Shown piece after piece: positions 19,622 to 30,403 of a stretch of 64,000 nucleotides of DNA. The translations under genes were made by a program, and so were the position numbers. The notes below the pieces were generated by a model that made no database searches, was not told the DNA's origin, and saw only the letters and a program-made list of their open reading frames with translations. This DNA comes from Meridianimaribacter flavus (GTDB lineage: Bacteria > Bacteroidota > Bacteroidia > Flavobacteriales > Flavobacteriaceae). The stretch's first letter is position 1. Each line of letters starts with the position of its first letter. The stretch spans positions 1 through 64,000 of the forward strand of contig NZ_SOQZ01000002.1 in assembly GCF_004366715.1 (NCBI RefSeq), written 5' to 3'.

Positions 19622-19629
19622 AAATTAAA

Positions 19630-20271
19630 TTAGTTTTCAAAAGCATACTTTACAATGTTTGCTCCCATTTTTAAAGATTTTTCTCTTACCTCTGGTGGGT
19701 CGTTATGAACTTCTGGGTCTTCCCAACCATCACCTAAATCGCTTTCAAAAGTAAACAGTAAAACCAATCTACTTTCATGAAAAATACCAAAAGCTTGCGG
19801 ACGTTTGCCATCGTGTTCATGAATTTTTGGTAAACCGTCAGGAAATTTATAAGCAATATTGAATATATCGTGTGATTTTGGCAATTCAATCAATTCTGCG
19901 TTAGGAAACACCTTTTTAAGTTCTTCAGTAACATAAGGTCGCATTCCGTAGTTATCATCAATATGTAAAAAACCTCCTGAAATAAGATAGTTTCTAAGGT
20001 TTTCGGCATCTTCATCACTAAAAAACACATTTCCATGTCCTGTCATGTGCAGTAATGGATATTGAAAAATATCAATGCTACCGACTTCAACAGTTTGCGG
20101 ATTTGGATTTATTCTAGTATTAATGTTGTTATTGCAAAAGTTAATAAGATTAGGTAATGCTGTTGGGTTACTATACCAATCGCCACCACCTTTATATTTT
20201 AAAACAGCTAATTCTTGAGATAAACCCAAAGTAGAGTATAGAAAAACGATGATTAAAATTAGGTGCTTCAT
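19630..20271 (-). CDS. DUF4159 domain-containing exported protein
   Basis: The 213-residue protein has a signal peptide (MKHLILIIVFLYSTLGLSQ). The rest is one DUF4159 domain with LAVLKYKGGGDWYSNPTALP at its start, a central PLLHMTGHGNVFFSDEDAENLRNYL-like region (written here only in part) and a GGFLHIDDNYG motif. The fold is class I glutamine amidotransferase-like. No catalytic Cys is evident, so a binding role is possible. Periplasmic location is inferred. It lies 1 bp after the rsmE gene on the same strand and is almost certainly co-transcribed with it. Confidence 0.85.
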   Translation of the reverse strand: MKHLILIIVFLYSTLGLSQELAVLKYKGGGDWYSNPTALPNLINFCNNNINTRINPNPQTVEVGSIDIFQYPLLHMTGHGNVFFSDEDAENLRNYLISGGFLHIDDNYGMRPYVTEELKKVFPNAELIELPKSHDIFNIAYKFPDGLPKIHEHDGKRPQAFGIFHESRLVLLFTFESDLGDGWEDPEVHNDPPEVREKSLKMGANIVKYAFEN

Positions 20272-20272
20272 A

Positions 20273-20977
20273 TTATTGATTTACAAAAGCTACAGAATGG
20301 CAAGCTACAATTGCAGCAGTTTCTGTACGCAATCTTGTGTCTCCCAAAGTTACAGGAATAAAATTATTTTGAAGTGCCATTTCAATTTCTTTAACACTAA
20401 AATCACCTTCTGGCCCAATAAGTATAATGATGTCTTGAGTTGGTTTTAAAAGGTCTTTTAAAGATTTTTTATCAAGCTCCTCACAATGTGCAATAAATTT
20501 TTGTCCGTTAAACTCTTGAGAAATGAAGCTTTTAAACGATATAGCGTCATTTAATTTTGGCATAAAAGCACTCAACGACTGTTTTGTAGCAGATTGAATA
20601 ATCTTTTCAAAACGCTCTGATTTTATGACTTTACGTTCGCTATGGTCGCAAATAATAGGAGTGATGGTGTCTATTCCTATTTCGGTAGCTTTTTCTAAAA
20701 ACCACTCGTACCTATCATTCATTTTTGTTGGAGCAACCGCTAAATGCAAATTGTAGTTGTGTTTTTGCTGTAGGGTTTTAGATATAATTTCTGCCATACA
20801 GTTTTTTATATCTGCTACCTGTATTTTGGCAGTGAATATATAACCGTTTCCGTTGGTAATATGGAGTTCATCTCCAACCGATTTTCGCAATACCTTTATA
20901 ATATGGCGACTTTCATCTTTTGGAAACGTAATTTGAACAGCGTCTTCAGTTAATTCAGGATTATAAAATAACTGCAT
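20273..20977 (-). CDS. rsmE: 16S rRNA (uracil(1498)-N(3))-methyltransferase RsmE
   Basis: The 234-residue SPOUT methyltransferase methylates N3 of U1498 in 16S rRNA. The N-terminal PUA-like region contains ESRHIIKVLRKSVGDEL. The SPOUT core has a knot with LIGPEGDFSVKEIEMA and a C-terminal LGDTRLRTETAAIVA motif, which is diagnostic. It lies 2 bp from the PpiC-type gene upstream and 1 bp from the DUF4159 gene downstream, in a compact minus-strand operon. Confidence 0.95.
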   Translation of the reverse strand: MQLFYNPELTEDAVQITFPKDESRHIIKVLRKSVGDELHITNGNGYIFTAKIQVADIKNCMAEIISKTLQQKHNYNLHLAVAPTKMNDRYEWFLEKATEIGIDTITPIICDHSERKVIKSERFEKIIQSATKQSLSAFMPKLNDAISFKSFISQEFNGQKFIAHCEELDKKSLKDLLKPTQDIIILIGPEGDFSVKEIEMALQNNFIPVTLGDTRLRTETAAIVACHSVAFVNQ

Positions 20978-20979
20978 TA

Positions 20980-21618
20980 TTAGTAAGTTGGTTCGGTAAT
21001 TTTAAGCACTTTAATTTCTTCAATAAGCTTAGTGTCATACGTTTTTACGACTACGTAATAAGCGTTTTGAGTTGGCACATCAACTGAAAAAATATCATTT
21101 ACACTATGCTTTCCATTAATAATTTGATCTTCAAATTCTGGAAACATATCACCTTGTGTAAACCACCCTAAATCACCTCCACGTTTTGCATTATCATCCA
21201 TTGAGTAGTGTTTTGCAAGGTCTTTAAAACGGTAGCCTTCATTGTATTTTGAGATAATATCAGCTCTCATGTCATCAATATCTTCCATTGATTTTTTATT
21301 GCCATCAAGAAAAATATAACTCACTCTATAATACGGAATCTCTTGTTTTTCAATAACCTTATAATGGGTTTTATCCATTTCGTTTTTATAGACTTTTTTT
21401 CCACCTTTATTAAGCTTAAAAAGATCTTTGGCTAACCTGGTATTATGTTTTTCTTTATTGAAGGTTATAATTTTTCCTTTAAGCGCTTTATTGCTTTCAA
21501 TAAATTTGGTAGCAAGCGTTTCATCTTCAATAGAATCTAATTTCTTTTCGATGCTATTTTGCCCAACAGCAATCATTGTAAAAAAGCCAAATGCAATACA
21601 CAGTAAGTTTTTTGTCAT
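20980..21618 (-). CDS. Exported PpiC-type peptidylprolyl isomerase
   Basis: The 212-residue protein has a signal peptide (MTKNLLCIAFGFFTMIAVGQ). A helical/basic region follows. The parvulin domain spans ~90-205, with YRVSYIFLD, KRGGDLGWFTQGDMFPEFED and a terminal YYVVVKTY strand. Parvulins of this type help fold periplasmic and outer-membrane proteins. It is shorter than SurA and has one parvulin domain and no large N-terminal chaperone module. It leads a minus-strand operon with rsmE and the DUF4159 gene. Confidence 0.88.
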   Translation of the reverse strand: MTKNLLCIAFGFFTMIAVGQNSIEKKLDSIEDETLATKFIESNKALKGKIITFNKEKHNTRLAKDLFKLNKGGKKVYKNEMDKTHYKVIEKQEIPYYRVSYIFLDGNKKSMEDIDDMRADIISKYNEGYRFKDLAKHYSMDDNAKRGGDLGWFTQGDMFPEFEDQIINGKHSVNDIFSVDVPTQNAYYVVVKTYDTKLIEEIKVLKITEPTY

Positions 21619-21791
21619 AATGTAGGATTGTTAAGGTTTCAGTTCAAAATTAAACCTATTGTTGAAACATAAAAGGTCTTAGGTTTTAAGTTTTTAAGAA
21701 TTGATTGTTTATAACTTGATTTTGAGCCACTTTTTATTTTAAACTAATCAAAACTAAAAAGTTCAAAAATCCTAAAAGTAGCTTGCATGAT

Positions 21792-22814
21792 TTATAGTTT
21801 TAATCGAGCAGAGGCAACAACATTGTTTTGTGAAAATTCACCCTCTAAAAACTTTAAATGCCCAACAATAGCAATCATTGCAGCGTTATCTGTGGTGTAT
21901 TCAAATTTTGGAATATAGGTAGTCCAGCCAAATTTCTTCTCGCCATCTTTTAGTGCTTTTCGTATGCCAGAATTTGCAGACACACCACCACCAATAGCAA
22001 TGTGTTTGATACCAGTTTCTTTACTGGCTAATTTCAGTTTATCAATTAAAATACCAATAATAGTATATTGTATAGACGCACAAATATCATTGAGATTTTC
22101 TTCAATAAAATTTGGGTTTGCTTTGGTTTCTTTTTGAATAAAATAAAGAATTGCAGTTTTAAGACCAGAAAAACTAAAGTTTAATCCGTCAACTTTAGGT
22201 TTGGTAAACTTAAACGCTTTTGGGTTTCCTTGTTGTGCTCTTTTGTCAATTTCAGGACCAGCAGGATAGCCCAAGCCTAATATTTTTCCACTTTTATCAT
22301 AAGCTTCACCAACAGCGTCGTCAATAGTTTCTCCAATAACTTCCATGTCAAAGTAGTTAGACACTTTTACAATTTGTGTATGTCCACCAGAAATGGTCAT
22401 TGCTAAAAACGGAAATTCAGGTTTATTAAAATCTTCTTCATCAATAAAATGAGCTAAAATATGTGCTTGCATGTGGTTAACATCTATTAAAGGAATGTTT
22501 AAACCATAAGCCAATGACTTTGCAAAAGAGGTTCCTACAAGTAGCGAGCCCATTAAACCAGGACCACGAGTAAAAGCAATAGCATTAAGCTGAGATTTTT
22601 CAACACCTGCTTTTTTTAGTGCTTGTTGTACAACAGGAACTATATTTTGTTGATGTGCTCTCGAGGCTAATTCTGGTACAACACCTCCATATTCTTCATG
22701 AATTTTTTGGTTTGCAACAACATTGCTTAAAATCCTTCCGTTAAGCATAACCGAAGCTGCTGTATCATCACAAGATGACTCAATTGCTAGTATGTAAATA
22801 TTTTGTGAAGCCAT
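21792..22814 (-). CDS. tsaD: tRNA N6-adenosine threonylcarbamoyltransferase TsaD
   Basis: The 340-residue ASKHA-fold enzyme transfers the threonylcarbamoyl group to A37 of ANN-decoding tRNAs together with TsaB and TsaE. Visible motifs are ILAIESSCDDTA at the N-terminus, the metal-binding HMQAHILAH near residue 115, TISGGHTQ near 142, and AIGGGVSANS near 275. The length is normal. It is divergent from tamB; only ~100 bp separate its start from the first TTG of tamB. Confidence 0.96.
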   Translation of the reverse strand: MASQNIYILAIESSCDDTAASVMLNGRILSNVVANQKIHEEYGGVVPELASRAHQQNIVPVVQQALKKAGVEKSQLNAIAFTRGPGLMGSLLVGTSFAKSLAYGLNIPLIDVNHMQAHILAHFIDEEDFNKPEFPFLAMTISGGHTQIVKVSNYFDMEVIGETIDDAVGEAYDKSGKILGLGYPAGPEIDKRAQQGNPKAFKFTKPKVDGLNFSFSGLKTAILYFIQKETKANPNFIEENLNDICASIQYTIIGILIDKLKLASKETGIKHIAIGGGVSANSGIRKALKDGEKKFGWTTYIPKFEYTTDNAAMIAIVGHLKFLEGEFSQNNVVASARLKL

Positions 22815-22919
22815 TAATATAAATTAGGCACAATAATTGTTAATTTTGGCTTCAAAGTTATAACTTTAAAACGTATCAAAAAATTTTTAAAAATAGTATC
22901 AAAGCTCCTGGCAATTCTT

Positions 22920-25900
22920 TTGCTATTGTTCATCATTTTGGTGTTGATACTTTCTATTCCTGCTGTACAAACGCGTTTAGGTAAACATGCAACAAAACTG
23001 GTTAACGAAGAATTTGGTACAAATATCAATATTGAAAAAGTAGGATTACAGTTTAATGGAGATGTAGAGTTAAAGCATATTTATGTTGAAGACTACAAAA
23101 AAGATACGCTTATTAATATTGCCGAATTAAACACATCAATCATTAATTTTAGAAATCTTTACAATGGCAAACTTGCCTTTGGAGATATTGATATTATTGA
23201 CCTTACCTTTAATATAAAAACTTACAAAGGCGAAGACCAAACTAATTTAGATGTGTTTGTTGCAAGGTTTGATGAAGAAAATCCTAGTAATGAAAAAAGT
23301 GGATTTTTACTTTCATCCAGTGACGTGTCTATTTATAATAGTACGTTTAGAATGCTAGATGAAAACAAGGAAAACCAAAAAATACTTGAATTTGATAACC
23401 TTAACATTAATGCAACTGACTTTTTGATTGATGCAAGTGATGTAAGTGCTCGAATCAATACTTTATCGTTTAGAGATAGTAGAGGATTGTCAATTCAAAA
23501 TATGGTTACAAATTTTGAGTACACATTAGACCATATGTCGTTTAACGATTTGAGTATAAAAACTGAAAACTCAAATCTTAACGGAAATGTACGATTTGAT
23601 TATAAGCGTGAAGATTTACAAGAGTTTACCGATAAGGTGAATGTCACTGCAAATTTTGAAGATTCAGAGCTGTTTTTAAACGACCTTAATACATTTTATA
23701 ACGAGTTTGGTGTTTCTCAAAAAGCAAACTTTACCGTTGATTTGTCAGGAACACTTAATGATCTTTATGCTGAAGAGCTAAAGCTTAATACAAGTTCGCG
23801 TACTAGAATTTACGGAAACATCAATTTTAAAAACTTGTTTAATAGCGAAGATGATAACTTTTCAATGGACGGAAAGTTTGATAACCTTTCATCAAATTAC
23901 TACGATTTAAGAGCATTATTACCAAATATATTAGGAGAGTCTATTCCTTCAATATTTTCTAAACTTGGAGATTTTAATATCAATGGTACATCTCACATAA
24001 CATCTACAACTATTGATGCCGATTTAGATATTTATACAGATTTGGGTGAAATAAGTTCCAATCTAGAAATGACTCGTGTTAATGATATTGACAACGCGAG
24101 TTATAAAGGTAATGTGGTGTTTAATGATTTTGATTTAGGAAAATTGCTAGATAATCCTGAAATAAAAACCACCTCATTTAACCTTGATGTGGACGGAAAA
24201 GGATTTACGTTAAAAAACCTTTACACCAACATTGAAGGTCAGATTTATGAATTGGATTTTAACGACTACAATTACCAACACATAACCGTTTCAGGAGAGT
24301 TAGGGAATAATATTTATAATGGTCTTTTAAAGTCAACTGACAAAAATTTCAAGTTCACGTTTGATGGTTTAGCAGATTTATCTAATGAGATTAAAGCTTT
24401 AGATTTTAAAGCTAATGTTGAGTATGCAAACCTTAATGCATTAAACTTTATTAAGTCCGACAGTATTTCAGTATTTAAAGGAAATGTTGAAATGTCAATG
24501 AAAGGTTCAGGGATTGATGATGCTTATGGTAGTTTAAATTTTAAAAACACCACCTACATCAATCAAAATGACGAATACTATTTTGAAGATTTTGACATCT
24601 CATCTACATTTCAAAATAAAAAACGAACAATAGCTATAAATTCTCCTGATATTATTGAAGGTACTATCAGTGGCGATTTCAAGTTTAAGGATATTGGTAA
24701 GCTAGTTGAAAATTCAGTGGGAAGTATTTATACCAACTACGTTCCTAATAAAATTGAAGGTAACCAGTACATGGACTTTAATTTTAAAATCTACAATAAA
24801 GTAGTTGAAGCCTTTTATCACGATTTAGAACTTGGTAAGAACACTTTTGTAAAAGGTAGAGTAGAGAGTGATGAAAAAGGCTTTAAGCTAACATTCAAGT
24901 CGCCTCAAATACGTTTGTTTGATTATTTTGCTAACGACATTTCGTTAAGTATCGATAACAGTAACCCTTTATTTAATACTTATGTAGAAATCGATTCGCT
25001 CAACACAAAGTATTATAATGTGTCTAAATTCAGTTTAATTAACGTTACACAACGCGATACGCTTTTTGTAAAATCTGAATTTAAAGGAGGTAAGGACAAT
25101 ACAGATGAGTTTGACCTTAATATGTATTACACTGTTGATGAGAATAACAAATCGGTTATAGGATTTAGAAAATCAGATGTCGTTTTTAAAGGCAACACTT
25201 GGAATATTAATGACGAAAAAGATAATCTGCATAAAATAGTTTTTGATAGAGACTTTAAAGAGTTTGATATTGAAAAGCTAGTAATGAATAATTACAATGA
25301 GCAAATTGAGTTGTCAGGTGTGGTTAGAGATTCTACCTACAAAAATATAAACCTAGGATTTACTGATGTTGACCTTTTAAAAATAACACCAAGAATTGAT
25401 AGTTTAAACCTTGAAGGTTTAGTAAATGGAAAGGTAAATATTCTACAAGAAGATGGTGTGTACTTACCAACATCAAACCTCGACATCACTAACCTTAAGG
25501 CAAATGATTATGATTTAGGGTCTTTAAGTGCTAACATTACAGGAAATCAATCTCTAACCAATTATAAGGTTGATGTTAAACTTATTAATGATAATGTAAA
25601 ATCCTTTGTGGCTAATGGTAATATTGATGTTGGCGACTCATCATATATAGATTTAAACTTAAGTTTTGATGAATTTTTACTTAATCCGCTAGATCCTTTT
25701 GGAGAAGGTGTTATTACCAATATTCGTGGTTTAGCAACAGGACGAGCAACTGTAACTGGTAATCTCAAAAACCCTGATATAAATGGTCGATTGTTATTAG
25801 ATAATGCAGGATTGAGTATCCCTTATTTAAATGTAGATTACAGTTTTGATTTTGATTCTGAAGTAGAGCTCAAAGAGCAAAAATTTATATTCAATGATGT

Positions 25901-27326
25901 GGTTTTAACAGATTCTGAATATTTCTCTAAAGCAACACTTAATGGATTTATTGGTCATAATAGTTTTTCCGATTGGACTCTAGGGCTAGATTTAGAAACC
26001 AATCGTTTCTTAGTTTTAAATACTGATGATGACGAAGAAGCACTTTACTATGGAACCGCATTTGCAAGAGGTTTTGCAAGCATTTCTGGGCCAACAGACC
26101 AATTGGTTATTGACTTTGAAGGAAGTACCGAAAAAGGAACTGTCTTTAAAGTACCACTTAACGACTTGGAAACTTATGGAGACAACTCATACATTCACTT
26201 TTTAAGTCCTGAAGAAAAGGAAGCACGCAGAAAAGGAGAGGAGTATGTTGAGACCGAAATAAAAGGATTGGAACTCAATTTTGACCTAATTGTAACTCCT
26301 GATGCTGATATTGAAATTGTTATAGACCGAAACTCTGGTAGTACTATTCAAGGTTCAGGAAACGGATACTTATTTTTTGAAATAAACACCAATGGTAAGT
26401 TTAATATGTGGGGAGACTTTGTGGTAAACAAAGGTGTTTACAATTTTGCTTATGGAGGTTTAATACAAAAAGAACTTGTTGTTGAACCAAACGGAAGTAT
26501 TCGTTGGGAAGGCGACCCAATGAAAGCACAAATAGACTTAAAAGCAATTTATAGTACATCTGCTAATCCTTCAGTATTATTAGACAACCCAATTAACAGA
26601 AGTATTGATGTAAATGTCGAAATAAGCCTAACAGGACAATTGGAACAACCTGAACCTAATTTTGCATTTAGTTTTCCTAATGTAGACTCTACAATTAAAT
26701 CAGAGTTAGAATATCGATTAGAAACAAGAGAAAGTAGAGAGTTTCAAGCCTTAAACTTATTGTCTTTTGGTGCATTTGCTAGTGAAATCAGTTTAGGTCA
26801 ACAAGCCTATGGTACCATTGCAGATAGAGTAAACAGTTTATTTAATAGCTTGTTTGAAGACGAAGATGGTAAACTACAAATAGGTGTCAATCTTCAACCT
26901 GGAGAGCAAACTCCAGACTATCAAACAGATGATAGATTAGGCTTTACATTAAGCACTAAAATTAATGATAAAGTATTCTTTAATGGTAAGGTTGGTGTGC
27001 CAATAGGTGGTGTTAACCAAACAGTAATTGCTGGTGATGCTGAGATAGAAGTACTATTAAATGATGATGGTACGCTTTCGGCAACGTTTTTTAATAGAGA
27101 AAACAGCATTAGAAACTTTGGAGAAGAAATTGGATACACACAAGGAGCAGGTTTATCATACAATGTCGAATTTGATACATTTAAAGAGTTAATCAACATT
27201 ATTTTTTCTGGAAAGAATAAAAAGAAAAAGAATGCAAAAAAGACATCTGATAATGGCCCAAAAAAGAAAGACGACAACTTCCCAGATTACATCAATTTGA
27301 AGTCAGATTCGCAAAATAACGACTGA
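22920..27326 (+). CDS. tamB: Translocation/assembly module TamB family protein
   Basis: The protein is at least 1,468 residues and belongs to the AsmA/TamB (DUF490) lipid-bridge family, which spans the periplasm between inner and outer membranes. The hydrophobic anchor (LLFIILVLILSIPAVQTR) is N-terminal, and long repetitive beta-rich segments follow. The conserved C-terminal TamB domain covers about the last 400 residues, with NPDINGRLLLDNAGLSIPYL near 960 and a very basic Lys-rich tail (KNKKKKNAKK). The start is uncertain. The frame is open back to 22818 and encodes a basic KRIKKFLKIVSK stretch before the anchor, but no ATG is present; TTG at 22920 is the first standard codon. The real start is probably upstream at a rare codon. 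Confidence 0.9.
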   Translation: MLLFIILVLILSIPAVQTRLGKHATKLVNEEFGTNINIEKVGLQFNGDVELKHIYVEDYKKDTLINIAELNTSIINFRNLYNGKLAFGDIDIIDLTFNIKTYKGEDQTNLDVFVARFDEENPSNEKSGFLLSSSDVSIYNSTFRMLDENKENQKILEFDNLNINATDFLIDASDVSARINTLSFRDSRGLSIQNMVTNFEYTLDHMSFNDLSIKTENSNLNGNVRFDYKREDLQEFTDKVNVTANFEDSELFLNDLNTFYNEFGVSQKANFTVDLSGTLNDLYAEELKLNTSSRTRIYGNINFKNLFNSEDDNFSMDGKFDNLSSNYYDLRALLPNILGESIPSIFSKLGDFNINGTSHITSTTIDADLDIYTDLGEISSNLEMTRVNDIDNASYKGNVVFNDFDLGKLLDNPEIKTTSFNLDVDGKGFTLKNLYTNIEGQIYELDFNDYNYQHITVSGELGNNIYNGLLKSTDKNFKFTFDGLADLSNEIKALDFKANVEYANLNALNFIKSDSISVFKGNVEMSMKGSGIDDAYGSLNFKNTTYINQNDEYYFEDFDISSTFQNKKRTIAINSPDIIEGTISGDFKFKDIGKLVENSVGSIYTNYVPNKIEGNQYMDFNFKIYNKVVEAFYHDLELGKNTFVKGRVESDEKGFKLTFKSPQIRLFDYFANDISLSIDNSNPLFNTYVEIDSLNTKYYNVSKFSLINVTQRDTLFVKSEFKGGKDNTDEFDLNMYYTVDENNKSVIGFRKSDVVFKGNTWNINDEKDNLHKIVFDRDFKEFDIEKLVMNNYNEQIELSGVVRDSTYKNINLGFTDVDLLKITPRIDSLNLEGLVNGKVNILQEDGVYLPTSNLDITNLKANDYDLGSLSANITGNQSLTNYKVDVKLINDNVKSFVANGNIDVGDSSYIDLNLSFDEFLLNPLDPFGEGVITNIRGLATGRATVTGNLKNPDINGRLLLDNAGLSIPYLNVDYSFDFDSEVELKEQKFIFNDVVLTDSEYFSKATLNGFIGHNSFSDWTLGLDLETNRFLVLNTDDDEEALYYGTAFARGFASISGPTDQLVIDFEGSTEKGTVFKVPLNDLETYGDNSYIHFLSPEEKEARRKGEEYVETEIKGLELNFDLIVTPDADIEIVIDRNSGSTIQGSGNGYLFFEINTNGKFNMWGDFVVNKGVYNFAYGGLIQKELVVEPNGSIRWEGDPMKAQIDLKAIYSTSANPSVLLDNPINRSIDVNVEISLTGQLEQPEPNFAFSFPNVDSTIKSELEYRLETRESREFQALNLLSFGAFASEISLGQQAYGTIADRVNSLFNSLFEDEDGKLQIGVNLQPGEQTPDYQTDDRLGFTLSTKINDKVFFNGKVGVPIGGVNQTVIAGDAEIEVLLNDDGTLSATFFNRENSIRNFGEEIGYTQGAGLSYNVEFDTFKELINIIFSGKNKKKKNAKKTSDNGPKKKDDNFPDYINLKSDSQNND

Positions 27327-27428
27327 TTTTTCAACTCACTTTTTCACATTTTTAATTTTTTTGTTAACGAAATCGTTTGAATTTTAACATACCGATAAAA
27401 ATTTGCAGAAACCTTATTTTTATTGCTA

Positions 27429-27436
27429 TATCTTTG
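27429..27436 (+). promoter_or_regulatory. Promoter of the pfkA-gap operon
   Basis: TATCTTTG matches TAnnTTTG. A TTG at 27403-27405 lies exactly 23 bp upstream. The box is 18 bp before the ATG at 27455, which argues against any pfkA start upstream of it. Confidence 0.7.
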
Positions 27437-27454
27437 CTAAGTTTACTTTTTATA

Positions 27455-28453
27455 ATGTCGAATTTAATGAATAAAAACATAAAAAAAATTGCTGTTTTAA
27501 CATCAGGTGGAGACTCTCCAGGAATGAATGCAGCAATTCGATCTGTAGTTAGAACTTGTGCATATCATAATATAAATTGTGTAGGAATTTATAGAGGATA
27601 TCAAGGTATGATTGAAGGCGATTTTAAAGAAATGGATGCTCGTAGTGTAAAAGGCATTATTAACAAAGGAGGTACCATATTAAAATCGGCAAGATCAAAC
27701 GAATTTAGAACTGTAGAAGGTCGTAAAAAAGCTTACGAAAAACTTAAAGAAGCTAATGTTGATGCGCTAGTTGCTGTTGGAGGTGACGGAACGTTTACAG
27801 GAGCAATGATTTTTAGTAGTGAATATGATTTTCCAGTAATGGGAATTCCAGGAACTATTGATAACGATATCTTTGGTACTTCACACACTTTAGGTTATGA
27901 CACTGCTTTAAACACTGTAGTAGATGTCATTGATAAAATTAGAGATACTGCAAGTTCACACAACCGTTTATTCTTTATTGAAGTAATGGGACGCGATGTT
28001 GGACATATAGCACTAAACGCTGGAGTTGGTGCAGGAGCAGAAGAAATTTTAATACCTGAAGAAGATTTAGGATTAGAACGTTTACTAGAGTCTTTACGTC
28101 GTAGTAAGCGCTCAGGAAAATCTTCAAGTATTGTTGTAGTTGCTGAAGGTGATAAAATAGGTAAAAACGTATTTGAGCTTAAAGACTACGTTGATGAAAA
28201 CTTAGCCGAATACGAAGTACGAGTATCTGTTTTAGGTCATATGCAAAGAGGTGGTTCACCTTCTTGCTTTGACAGAGTATTAGCAAGTAGAATGGGAGTA
28301 AAAGCTGTAGAAAGCCTTTTAGAAGGAAAATCAAACTACATGGTTGGTTTACTCAATGATAAAATGGCACTTACACCATTAGACCAAGCTATAAAAGGAC
28401 AATCAAAAATTAATTTAGAATTACTACGTGTGTCAGATATCATGACCACTTAA
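27455..28453 (+). CDS. pfkA: ATP-dependent 6-phosphofructokinase
   Basis: This enzyme phosphorylates fructose 6-phosphate to fructose 1,6-bisphosphate, the committed step of glycolysis. From ATG 27455 it has 332 residues; ATG 27467 gives 328 and is equally possible. Motifs are AVLTSGGDSPGMNAAIR (ATP site), VGGDGTFTG with Gly-Thr typical of ATP users rather than PPi users, and PGTIDNDIFGT with the catalytic Asp. The frame stays open upstream to a TTG at 27377, but that would add a hydrophobic leader and include the promoter box, so it is rejected. gap follows after 16 bp. Confidence 0.95.
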   Translation: MSNLMNKNIKKIAVLTSGGDSPGMNAAIRSVVRTCAYHNINCVGIYRGYQGMIEGDFKEMDARSVKGIINKGGTILKSARSNEFRTVEGRKKAYEKLKEANVDALVAVGGDGTFTGAMIFSSEYDFPVMGIPGTIDNDIFGTSHTLGYDTALNTVVDVIDKIRDTASSHNRLFFIEVMGRDVGHIALNAGVGAGAEEILIPEEDLGLERLLESLRRSKRSGKSSSIVVVAEGDKIGKNVFELKDYVDENLAEYEVRVSVLGHMQRGGSPSCFDRVLASRMGVKAVESLLEGKSNYMVGLLNDKMALTPLDQAIKGQSKINLELLRVSDIMTT

Positions 28454-28460
28454 ACCTTAA

Positions 28461-29471
<1,011 letters not shown>

Positions 29472-29480
29472 TAATAATTT

Positions 29481-29519
29481 AATTCCGTAGAGTTTATAGT
29501 GCTTTACGGAATTTTTTTT
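29481..29519 (+). terminator. Rho-independent terminator after gap
   Basis: A 9-bp stem (29481-29489 with 29505-29513) carries a 15-base loop and ends in a T run. It separates pfkA-gap from the BadF-type kinase gene. Confidence 0.82.
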
Positions 29520-29530
29520 ACATAAAATTT

Positions 29531-30391
29531 ATGATATTAATTGTTGATAGTGGTTCTACCAAATGCGATTGGATAGCAGTAGATAACAATGGTAACCAAT
29601 TACTAGAAAAGATAAGGACCAAAGGGCTCAACCCAGCAATATTAAAAGAAAAAAAGCTTTTTAAGATTATTAAAGCTAGCGAAGAATTAATGACTGTTAA
29701 AGATCAAGTAACAGACATTTATTTTTATGGAGCTGGTTGTGGTACAGAAAACCCAAGATTACTACTTACCCAAGTATTACGCTCTTTGTTTTTAAAAGCA
29801 AATGTAGAGGTAAAAGAAGATACCATGGCTGCTGTAAGAGCTACTATTAATACTCCAGATGAAGCTGCCGTTGTTTGCATTATGGGTACTGGTTCTAATT
29901 GTAGTTATTACGATGGTAAAGAATTACATCAACGTGTTAAATCATTAGGTTACACCTTAATGGATGATGCTTCTGGTAATTATTATGGTAAAGAATTAAT
30001 ACGAGATTATTATTATAATCATATGCCAGAGCAAATAAAAGTGGCTTTTGGAGATAAGTATAATTTAGAAGCCGATTATATCAAATACAATTTATATAAG
30101 CAACCAAACCCTAATGCATATTTAGCTAATTTTGCTGAGTTTATGATTCTTAATAAAGATTCTGAATACATAAAAGAACTAATAAAAAAAGGTGTTAGGA
30201 GATTTGCAAAAAACATGATTCTTCAGTTTAAAGAAGAGTTGAAAACTGCACCTGTACATTTTGCAGGTTCAATAGCATTTTTCTGTCAAGATGAAATTAA
30301 AGAAGTTGCTGAAGAGTTAAACTTTAAAGTAGGAAACTTTGAAAGAAGACCAATTGAAGGTTTGGTTAACTTCCACACAAACGCTTCATAA
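29531..30391 (+). CDS. BadF/BadG/BcrA/BcrD-type ATPase, probable N-acetylglucosamine kinase
   Basis: The 286-residue ASKHA-fold kinase has phosphate-1 motif IVDSGSTKCDW at the N-terminus and an MGTGSNC motif near residue 118 (phosphate-2 region). Eukaryotic and bacterial GlcNAc kinases share this architecture, so phosphorylation of GlcNAc or a related amino sugar is the best guess. It sits between gap and mgsA, 12 bp before mgsA, which suggests a sugar-phosphate role. The precise substrate is not determined by sequence. Confidence 0.82.
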   Translation: MILIVDSGSTKCDWIAVDNNGNQLLEKIRTKGLNPAILKEKKLFKIIKASEELMTVKDQVTDIYFYGAGCGTENPRLLLTQVLRSLFLKANVEVKEDTMAAVRATINTPDEAAVVCIMGTGSNCSYYDGKELHQRVKSLGYTLMDDASGNYYGKELIRDYYYNHMPEQIKVAFGDKYNLEADYIKYNLYKQPNPNAYLANFAEFMILNKDSEYIKELIKKGVRRFAKNMILQFKEELKTAPVHFAGSIAFFCQDEIKEVAEELNFKVGNFERRPIEGLVNFHTNAS

Positions 30392-30403
30392 TTTAGTAAT
30401 ACA

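Noticed and set aside
27377-27454. Upstream TTG start for pfkA adding a hydrophobic leader
   Set aside because: The segment contains a TAnnTTTG promoter box, and no phosphofructokinase has a signal peptide.
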